Assembly (NCBI GenBank): GCA_013153135.1
Contig: JAADFA010000002.1
Location: 1 to 20,911 of the forward strand
Length of the DNA: 20,911 nt
Reading direction: 5' to 3'
Origin: Chloroflexota bacterium
GTDB taxonomy: Bacteria; Chloroflexota; Anaerolineae; Anaerolineales; DRMV01
Every line of letters begins with the position of its first letter. The stretch's first letter is position 1. A program made the position numbers and the translations under genes. The notes beneath the pieces are model-generated. The model worked only from the letters and a program-made list of their open reading frames with translations, made no database searches and was not told the origin of the DNA. Below, in pieces: positions 7,344 through 13,641 of this stretch.

Positions 7344-9398
7344 ATGGCGGTGATGACGGATGAACCCCAAACCGGGCTGGCACAAGCTGCTTCGGCAGGG
7401 TTGAGCTGGCAAGCCTTAGCTGAGGCGTGGCGCCGCGCGACCGGTTTTACCGCGTACGCGTGGGAAGGCACGCCGCCGCCCGAGCTCCCCACGTCGCAAG
7501 TGTGGGATATGACCACGCGCGCGGTTTGGGCCTGGCCTTCACCCGAGGCCCCGCGCTGGTTCTTCGCGCGGTGGGATGATAAAGGCCTCGCGCTCTCTTG
7601 CACCACCACGACCGCGGCATTAGCCCAGGCCTTGGTGCAACTCGCGTTCAACCATGAGCAGATGCGCGCGTTGCAAACCCAGCGTGAACAGGGGCCGGAC
7701 CGCACCGCCTGGGCCAAACCCCTTTCCTTGAGTCAAAACTTCCTCGCGGTCCTGTGCGATACCCTGCAGACGGTTGACCGGCCCCTCTTGGCTGCCCAGG
7801 GCTTGATCAACGAGATCCTGACCTGGATGCGGGATATCTTCTGGGCCCGGGACGTGTTCGTTGCCATCGAGCAGAACAACCAGACGCGGCACATCTTCGC
7901 TTTGAGCCCGCACGGCCGAACCTTGGCGCGCTATTACTTGCATAACATGCCCGAACCCGGCCATCTCCTCATCGAGCCCGATCCCTTCAACGAGCCGGGG
8001 AGTGCCCCGTCCACCGTGATTGTGCAGACGTTGCCCGTCAACGAACCTTTACGCGGCATCTTTGGGATGCAGGTGGCGGGCGAACATGAACTTTCTGAAG
8101 ATGAAAAACAGCGCCTGACCATGCTCGGCCGCCAGTGGGCCGCGTTCTGGGAGTCGCTCCATCGCTATCAATCACAAGCACGGACCCATCGTTTGGAACA
8201 AGAGCTGCGTGTCGCGCGGCAAATTCAAGACAGCTTGCTCCCCCGTCAACTGCCACGCGGACCGGGTTTTGAGGTCGCCGCGTTCTTGGATCCTGCATCT
8301 ATAATAGGGGGAGACTTCTACGATGTGCAAAAAGTGGGCTCGCGGCTCTATATGATGTTGGGCGACGTCGCGGGCAAAGGCGTCCCGGCGGCAATGTTGA
8401 TTGCCATGTTCTTGGTTGCATTCCGCAGCGCCATTCACCACGCCGAGGACGCATTGAGCATCATGCATGAAGTGCACAAGCAGGTCGCCCACGAACTGGA
8501 TCGCTTGGACACCTTCGTCACCCTGGCCATCGTCGTTGTGGATTTGGATGACCGCACCTTTACATACGTCAATGCCGGGCATACCGAGTCCTATTGGCTG
8601 CGTTGGCAACACCGGCAGGTGCGCTCGTTACCCGCGACGGGCTTGCCGCTGGGGTCGTTGCCGCTGGAGGACTATGAACAGCTGGAGGGAACCCTGCGAC
8701 CCGGGGACATCCTCTGGCTATACAGCGACGGTGTGACCGAAGTGACCAATCGCGAGGGGTACCTGTTGGGGCGGAGTGGCCTGCTGGATATCTTGCTCGC
8801 AACCCAGCCTGCGCACCTAGAGCAGCAGATTGACGCGATCCGTCGCGCGGTTGCGCTGCATCGCGATGGCCTGCCTCGCGAGGACGACATGGCCTTGCTC
8901 GCGTTTCGCATCCCTAGCCCCGAGGTGCCCCAACTGTCGTGGACCTTCGTCGGCGGCTCGTCCATGTTGGACGTAAGCGCGCTGACGCAACAGTTGGCCC
9001 GCCATACGCGCTCGTGGTTGCACACCTTCGCCGCATCCGCGAGCCAAGAAGCGCGGGACAACTTCCTTTTCGCCTGGGAGTTGGCGATTGCCGAACTCCT
9101 TACCAACATTGCCCGGCACGCGTATCACGCGTATCCGGGGCGGATCCAGGGCTCGATGCTTGCCTATCCAGACCGCTTGGTGCTGGAGGTGTGGGATTAC
9201 GGCGAGATCCTGGAGACAGACGTTCTGTATTACGCGCCACCCGACACGCCAAACGGCGACGTCGATGTTGAAAGCCTCTCGGATGAAGGATATGGCTTGA
9301 TGATCATTCGCCGCGCGGTGGATCGTTGGTCCTATCGGCGACGCCTGCGGCGGAACTGGTGGCGCCTAGAAAAATACTGGCCGCGAGGACGACGATGA
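7344..9398 (+). CDS. fused PP2C-type phosphatase (SpoIIE/RsbU) and RsbW-like ATPase domain protein
   Basis: Partner-switching regulator of 684 residues. Residues 1-125 match nothing I recognise; about 130-275 look GAF-like and end in a coiled linker; 280-525 form the SpoIIE phosphatase with ELRVARQIQDSLLP, GGDFYD (322-327), GDVAGKG (340-346), YSDGVTE (460-466) and EDD (513-515), the expected metal-binding acidic residues. About 530-684 is an HATPase_c domain with N-box ELAIAELLTNIARHAY (579-594, E584 and N588 intact), G1 motif WDYG (617-620) and G2 GYGLMII (649-655). By homology the phosphatase reactivates a phosphorylated STAS protein and the ATPase domain phosphorylates it or binds a partner. 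No transmembrane segment is evident, so it is probably cytosolic. GAGGAGGGGAG at 7328-7338 supports ATG 7344. Its stop overlaps the STAS gene start (ATGA), so the two are coupled. Confidence 0.9.
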   Translation: MAVMTDEPQTGLAQAASAGLSWQALAEAWRRATGFTAYAWEGTPPPELPTSQVWDMTTRAVWAWPSPEAPRWFFARWDDKGLALSCTTTTAALAQALVQLAFNHEQMRALQTQREQGPDRTAWAKPLSLSQNFLAVLCDTLQTVDRPLLAAQGLINEILTWMRDIFWARDVFVAIEQNNQTRHIFALSPHGRTLARYYLHNMPEPGHLLIEPDPFNEPGSAPSTVIVQTLPVNEPLRGIFGMQVAGEHELSEDEKQRLTMLGRQWAAFWESLHRYQSQARTHRLEQELRVARQIQDSLLPRQLPRGPGFEVAAFLDPASIIGGDFYDVQKVGSRLYMMLGDVAGKGVPAAMLIAMFLVAFRSAIHHAEDALSIMHEVHKQVAHELDRLDTFVTLAIVVVDLDDRTFTYVNAGHTESYWLRWQHRQVRSLPATGLPLGSLPLEDYEQLEGTLRPGDILWLYSDGVTEVTNREGYLLGRSGLLDILLATQPAHLEQQIDAIRRAVALHRDGLPREDDMALLAFRIPSPEVPQLSWTFVGGSSMLDVSALTQQLARHTRSWLHTFAASASQEARDNFLFAWELAIAELLTNIARHAYHAYPGRIQGSMLAYPDRLVLEVWDYGEILETDVLYYAPPDTPNGDVDVESLSDEGYGLMIIRRAVDRWSYRRRLRRNWWRLEKYWPRGRR

Positions 9399-9745
9399 AC
9401 GTAAAGATCGAACACCCCCAACCGAACATTGCGGTGGTCCGCCCCAAGGGGCGGATCGATGCCGCAACATCTTCGCAATTTCGCGATTTGTTGCGGCGGT
9501 TGCCGAGTCAGGGCGTGGAACACGTCATCATTGACCTGCGTGACGTGTCGTTTATGGATTCGTCAGGGCTGAGCGCCTTGGTGGCCGGACTCAAACTCAT
9601 CCGGCGAAAAGGGGGCGCCTTGGTGCTCGTAGGCCCACAACCCCCGGTGCGCATGGCATTGCAGCTCACCATGTTGGATCGCGTTTTCCGCATCTATAAC
9701 TCGCTGCGCGATGCCGTCGCCGCGGTAAATGGGCGGCATTATTAA
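9395..9745 (+). CDS. STAS-domain anti-sigma-factor antagonist (SpoIIAA/RsbV-like)
   Basis: Single STAS domain of 116 residues. The phosphorylation loop reads DLRDVSFMDSSGLSALV at 48-64; S56, directly after D55, aligns with the phosphorylated serine 58 of Bacillus SpoIIAA. It should be the substrate of the phosphatase and kinase-like domains encoded just upstream: unphosphorylated it would bind and displace an anti-sigma factor or another RsbW-type partner. The ATG at 9395 overlaps the previous stop as ATGA, which favours equal synthesis of the pair; a longer in-frame reading from 9326 lies inside the upstream gene and is not needed. No sigma factor gene is in the window, so the final target is unknown. 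The 130-base gap to the polysaccharide genes leaves open whether this pair controls them. Confidence 0.93.
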   Translation: MNVKIEHPQPNIAVVRPKGRIDAATSSQFRDLLRRLPSQGVEHVIIDLRDVSFMDSSGLSALVAGLKLIRRKGGALVLVGPQPPVRMALQLTMLDRVFRIYNSLRDAVAAVNGRHY

Positions 9746-9846
9746 CCCTCAAGGGCTACCCCAATTGGGGGATTTCAGGTATAATTGGGGAGAGGAGAGG
9801 GGACGGCCGTATTAACCCTTGGGGGCAGACCCTGGGGCTTAACCCT
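9742..9846 (+). promoter_or_regulatory. candidate promoter/operator region before bcsB-like gene
   Basis: This gap contains TATAAT at 9780-9785, a perfect -10 hexamer but without a good -35 at 16-18 bases. It also has a perfect 12-base palindrome CCCCAATTGGGG at 9759-9770 directly upstream, and three copies of TTAACCCT at 9742-9749, 9812-9819 and 9839-9846. A weak or activator-dependent promoter for the polysaccharide cluster with protein-binding sites is a reasonable reading, not a demonstrated one. Confidence 0.4.
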
Positions 9847-9875
9847 GCGCCAACGCTGTACCACAAGGAGGGGTT

Positions 9876-12056
9876 ATGCGGACGTTACGTTTCTTCGCGC
9901 GCATCGGGGTTCTCTTTTTCGTCCTGGGGGTGCTGGCGCCAGTGCAAGCCTTGGCCGCACCACCCACGGCCGTCGGGACACCGGTCCAAGTGTCCTTGCG
10001 TGATTTCGGTTATCATGACTTGTTCCTGCGGGGCATGTACGGCAACGCGCGCGTCTGGATCCCTTTGCGTTCCGATTGGATGTTCCAGACCGCCGCCACG
10101 CTCGAACTTACTTATAAGGCCTCCCCTTTACTTCGGCCCCGCTCCACGTTGACTGTGTACGTGCATGACCAGGAGATCGCAAGCTTCCACCCTCAGGCCG
10201 ACGGCCAGTGGCATACCGAACGGATTACCATCCCCGTGCGGATGCTCCAGCCCCCGGGCTTCACATTGGCCTTCCAGGCTTACTTGCGCCTCACCGATGA
10301 CGAATGTGAAGAAACAGGAAACCCGGCGCAATGGCTGAAGATCTCCGCTCAGCAGACTCGCTTGCGGTTTGAGCCTGCATGGCGCCAGGCCGAACCCGAC
10401 TTGTCGCAAGTTGCAGACCTCATTGTCGTCTCCGCGGCAAGCCAATATAAGAATATGACCCTCCCGCCCGTGGTCTTTGTGCTGCCCGAGAACCCTACCC
10501 GGACCGAGCTGCGCGTTGCGTCGCATGTGGCTGCCCGTTTGGGCGCGGAGAGCAGCGCGTTGCCTCCCATCCAGGTAGAATGGGCCGCGACCTTCGACCC
10601 CATGACCGCGGGCGATGCTCAGCTTATCCTCATTGGCACGCCGGACCGCCAACCCTGGCTGGCTCAACACGGCGCGGATTTGCCCATGCCTTGGGATGGG
10701 CGTCAATTCACGACGCCCGAAGGCTTGGCCGTGCCCAATGACGAAGGCGTGATCCAACTGCTCCCTTCGCCGGCTCGGCCGTACCGTTACATGCTTATCC
10801 TCAGCGGCGCTACCACCGACGCGCTGCTCAAGGCCGGCGAAGCCTTCGCCCATCGGCCTACCTTCCGCACGCTGCAAGGCGAAGCCATGACTGTGCGCGG
10901 CGCAATGCCTTTGGCCGATCCCTTCCCGCCTCCGCCTTGGACCACCGAGGTCACTACGTTGGCCCAGCTCGGCGCCGATGACCGCCGCGTCCAGGGCGCG
11001 GGGTTGCATACCGTTACCTATTACTTCCGCCGTCCACCGGGTTGGGTGTTGGATAAAGGCTCCAAGATGGTGCTGCGCTACGAGGCCAGCCCCGCGCTGA
11101 CCTCGCGCGAAGCCTACATCGCCGTGTTTATCAACGATGTGCCCGTGGGAACAGTGCGTACCGGCCCTGACTTTGACCAGAACGAGGTCACGTTTGAATT
11201 GCCCATTGAGCGCCTCAATCGCACACCTGAAGGCAAGGTTACCCCGCGCTTTATGGTTCGCTTTGAGGTGGGCAATTTCCTCCAAGAGCGCAATTGCGAA
11301 CAAGTACATCCTGAAGCGGGCTGGACTATCATTCGCTCGGATTCGTATTTCGTCACGCCCCACGTGTACTTCACCCTGCCCGATCTGCAGGTGTATCCTT
11401 ACCCCTTTGTGAGCATTGAACAGGGTGACCCGACCTGGATTATCGTTCCCGAGAAGCCCGCGCGGCAAGAAGTGGCCTATGGCTTGCGTTTGGCCGCGCA
11501 GCTGGGCCACTATGCTGATGAACGCACCTTTAGCCTCGCGGTGCTCACCACGGACCAGGTCACCGAAGACGGCCTCAAAGAGCGCCACCTTATTGTGCTT
11601 GGTAGCGAGGCGCGGCAGGCCTTGATCCGCACGCTGCTCGATAAGCTCGGACCGCTGCCTGGCTATCGCGGGGAGCAGGGCATCTACGCGGCGTTGCAAA
11701 ACGACCGCCAAGGCCTGCTCCGCGAAGGCATGTCGCCTTGGAATCCGGAGCGGGTCGTGCTCATGGCCTTTGGCCTTACCAGCGAGGGGGCCGCGCGCGC
11801 AGTCGAAGCCCTGCTCGCGGATGTACCACCCGTCGACCAGCCAGGCGTGTGGGCCGCGTTGGTGGATGAAATGGGTCACACCTGGCCGATCTACCGCGAA
11901 AAGCAGGTGCCCAACATCGAGCCGCAGATCGAACGGGAACCCCTGTTGCCGCGCCCTGAGCCGTGGTTGGTGGTGACGGTGGTGCTCCTCCTCGCGGCCG
12001 CAGCCATTTGGGGCATCATCATTTACGCACGGCGTCGCATGGCCCGCCAGGCTTGA
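9876..12056 (+). CDS. bcsB: BcsB-like cellulose synthase regulatory/accessory subunit
   Basis: Secreted, membrane-anchored partner of a BcsA-type synthase that guides the nascent glucan outside the membrane. The 726-residue protein starts with a signal peptide (MRTLRFFARI, hydrophobic core, cleavage predicted near ALA-A at about 28). It then shows the BcsB opening DLFLRGMYGNARVWIPLRSD (48-67) and LELTYKASPLLRPRSTLTVY, typical of its carbohydrate-binding jelly-roll. Two cysteine motifs characteristic of the family, ECEE with NPAQWLK, and RNCEQVHPEAGW, mark the two halves. A single membrane helix at about 696-717 followed by ARRRMARQA anchors the C-terminus, as in BcsB where this helix packs on BcsA. 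AAGGAGGGG just before ATG 9876 sets the start. It opens a four-gene cluster with two PAP2 genes and the bcsA-like gene. Confidence 0.88.
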   Translation: MRTLRFFARIGVLFFVLGVLAPVQALAAPPTAVGTPVQVSLRDFGYHDLFLRGMYGNARVWIPLRSDWMFQTAATLELTYKASPLLRPRSTLTVYVHDQEIASFHPQADGQWHTERITIPVRMLQPPGFTLAFQAYLRLTDDECEETGNPAQWLKISAQQTRLRFEPAWRQAEPDLSQVADLIVVSAASQYKNMTLPPVVFVLPENPTRTELRVASHVAARLGAESSALPPIQVEWAATFDPMTAGDAQLILIGTPDRQPWLAQHGADLPMPWDGRQFTTPEGLAVPNDEGVIQLLPSPARPYRYMLILSGATTDALLKAGEAFAHRPTFRTLQGEAMTVRGAMPLADPFPPPPWTTEVTTLAQLGADDRRVQGAGLHTVTYYFRRPPGWVLDKGSKMVLRYEASPALTSREAYIAVFINDVPVGTVRTGPDFDQNEVTFELPIERLNRTPEGKVTPRFMVRFEVGNFLQERNCEQVHPEAGWTIIRSDSYFVTPHVYFTLPDLQVYPYPFVSIEQGDPTWIIVPEKPARQEVAYGLRLAAQLGHYADERTFSLAVLTTDQVTEDGLKERHLIVLGSEARQALIRTLLDKLGPLPGYRGEQGIYAALQNDRQGLLREGMSPWNPERVVLMAFGLTSEGAARAVEALLADVPPVDQPGVWAALVDEMGHTWPIYREKQVPNIEPQIEREPLLPRPEPWLVVTVVLLLAAAAIWGIIIYARRRMARQA

Positions 12057-12111
12057 GGATGGCGTCAACGCGCGCAATAACCCTTGGCGTTGAAGGGGAG
12101 AGGAGGCCGCG

Positions 12112-12846
12112 ATGGGCTTATGGGACTATACCTTAGTACTCTGGCTTAATCAGCTCATCGCTTACAACGAACGGACCTTCTTCGCGGCCTTGTTCTTGAG
12201 CGACCGGGTCCCCTGGGTCTTGTGCAGCGCGGTGTTCGTGGCCCTGTGGTTCATCCACGGCGAGCGCATGGCCCGCAGCCTGGACGAGACCCAGGACCCG
12301 GTCTATCGAAACAGGTTGGTGGTGGTCACCATCCTCCTGGGCGCGGTGTTCGCGTTTATCGTGGCGCGTATTCTTAACGTGCTCTGGGACCGGCCGCGTC
12401 CTTTAGCGTGGATGGAGTTGCAGGTGCCCATTGCTCCTGAGATCTGGCAGGAGGTGGTGACTGCAGTCGGCTTGGGCGAAGCCTTTCCCAGTGACCATAC
12501 CGCGTTTTGGGGCGCGGTAACCGCGGGACTTTTCCTCATCTCGCGGCGAGCAGGCTGGGCCGGGGTTGCATGCACCACATTTTTCGCTGCGCTTCGCGTG
12601 GCCTTGGGGTACCATTACCCATCCGATATGGTTGCTGGTTTCGCGTTAGGGTTGATCGGGGTTGCTCTAGCTTATGCCATTCGCCGACGCCTGATTTGGC
12701 TTGTTAACCCATTTTTACAACTTTTCGACCATCGGCCCGCCTTGATGTACGCGTTCGCGATGCTCGTCCTTCTGGATATTACGCAACGGTTCGCGTGGCT
12801 CTTTGGCCTTTTGGCGATTTTGTTCGGCGTGCACATCCCGGGGTGA
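12112..12846 (+). CDS. PAP2-family membrane lipid phosphatase (first of a tandem pair)
   Basis: Integral membrane phosphatase of 244 residues with the PAP2 active-site signature: RPRP at 94-97, PSDH at 126-129 (H129 as catalytic acid) and LRVALGYHYPSD at 161-172, where R162, H168 (phospho-acceptor) and D172 are the key residues. The lysine that starts the canonical KX6RP motif appears to be Asn. Such enzymes dephosphorylate undecaprenyl-diphosphate or phosphatidic acid-type lipids; a role in recycling a polyprenyl carrier is the common guess but is not proved here. About six membrane helices. GAGGAGG before ATG 12112 supports the start. It follows bcsB by 55 bases and is followed 24 bases later by a paralogue. 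The segment LLDITQRFAWLFGL at 220-233 recurs in that paralogue. Confidence 0.88.
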   Translation: MGLWDYTLVLWLNQLIAYNERTFFAALFLSDRVPWVLCSAVFVALWFIHGERMARSLDETQDPVYRNRLVVVTILLGAVFAFIVARILNVLWDRPRPLAWMELQVPIAPEIWQEVVTAVGLGEAFPSDHTAFWGAVTAGLFLISRRAGWAGVACTTFFAALRVALGYHYPSDMVAGFALGLIGVALAYAIRRRLIWLVNPFLQLFDHRPALMYAFAMLVLLDITQRFAWLFGLLAILFGVHIPG

Positions 12847-12870
12847 TGCGCGAGGGGCCCGGAGGAGGTT

Positions 12871-13641
12871 ATGGAGATCCTGACCGCTTGGGCAACGTGG
12901 CTGTTACACTGGACATTGGTCGCCGATACCGCGCTGCTCCGCTGGGCGAACGCGTGGGTGGCACGGAGCCCCAAAGCCTTTTACCGTGCCCTGGAGATTT
13001 CGCACCGCGCGCCATGGGTACTGGCCGCGGTCGCGTTGGTCTGGATGTGGTTTTGGGGGGATGAAGGAGTGGTGCCCGTTCGCCACCGCCTCACGCGCCT
13101 CGAGAGCCGGCGTCGGGTGTTGACCGTAATTATTTCCCTCGTAGGCGGCTTCTTCGGCGCCCGCGCACTGCAGGCCATTATCCCGCGGTTGCGCCCTGTG
13201 GCTGTCGCACCGCTTCAGGTTCCGATCCCCCCCCACGTCTGGGACCAGGTGCGCGCTTCCCTGGAACTGCAGGGCGCGTTCCCTAGCGATCACGCGGTGT
13301 TGCTCTTTGTCATTGCGGGGGGCCTCTATACCGTATGTCGTCGCCTGGGGTGGTTCGCGGGCTTGGCCGCGGTGTATTTCTCCATCTTGCGGGTCGGCTT
13401 GGGCTTCCATTGGCCCACGGATATGGTCGGCGGCGCGTTGGTGGGATGGGGCGCCCTCGCGCTGGTGATTTTCGTAGAGCGGCATGTGAGTCGCTTGTGG
13501 GATTGGGTTATCTTGCTCTTTTATCGCTATCCTCGCGTGCTATATCCTCTCGGTTTCGTGTTTTTGTTTGACCTTTCGCAAAAATTCTCAGCCCTGTTTG
13601 GGCTGATATCATGGGTGTTGGGCCATGAGGTTTCGCATTAA
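12871..13641 (+). CDS. PAP2-family membrane lipid phosphatase (second of a tandem pair)
   Basis: 256-residue paralogue of the preceding gene. The active-site motifs are RLRP at 106-109, PSDH at 138-141 and LRVGLGFHWPTD at 173-184 (R174, H180, D184); the lysine of KX6RP is Gln here. A region unlike the first copy, with WFWGDEGVVPVRHRLTRLE after the second helix, forms a charged loop. The C-terminal FLFDLSQKFSALFGL matches the corresponding segment of the first copy, so both carry the same extra C-terminal helices beyond the PAP2 core. GGAGGAGG just before ATG 12871 sets the start. The last 17 bases overlap the start of the bcsA-like gene, which indicates translational coupling and a shared job with the synthase. 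The substrate is unknown; a membrane lipid-linked intermediate of the polymer pathway is inferred. Confidence 0.87.
   Translation: MEILTAWATWLLHWTLVADTALLRWANAWVARSPKAFYRALEISHRAPWVLAAVALVWMWFWGDEGVVPVRHRLTRLESRRRVLTVIISLVGGFFGARALQAIIPRLRPVAVAPLQVPIPPHVWDQVRASLELQGAFPSDHAVLLFVIAGGLYTVCRRLGWFAGLAAVYFSILRVGLGFHWPTDMVGGALVGWGALALVIFVERHVSRLWDWVILLFYRYPRVLYPLGFVFLFDLSQKFSALFGLISWVLGHEVSH

Noticed and set aside
7344..12056. Whether the regulatory pair and bcsB-like genes form one certain operon
   Set aside because: The 130-base gap with its own TATAAT and repeats makes a separate promoter as likely, so a single operon is not claimed.
10128..12077. Long open frame (649 codons) on the - strand opposite the bcsB-like gene
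   Set aside because: The + strand frame has a signal peptide, BcsB motifs and a ribosome site; the antisense frame has low-complexity composition with no motif and is a by-product of GC-rich codon usage.
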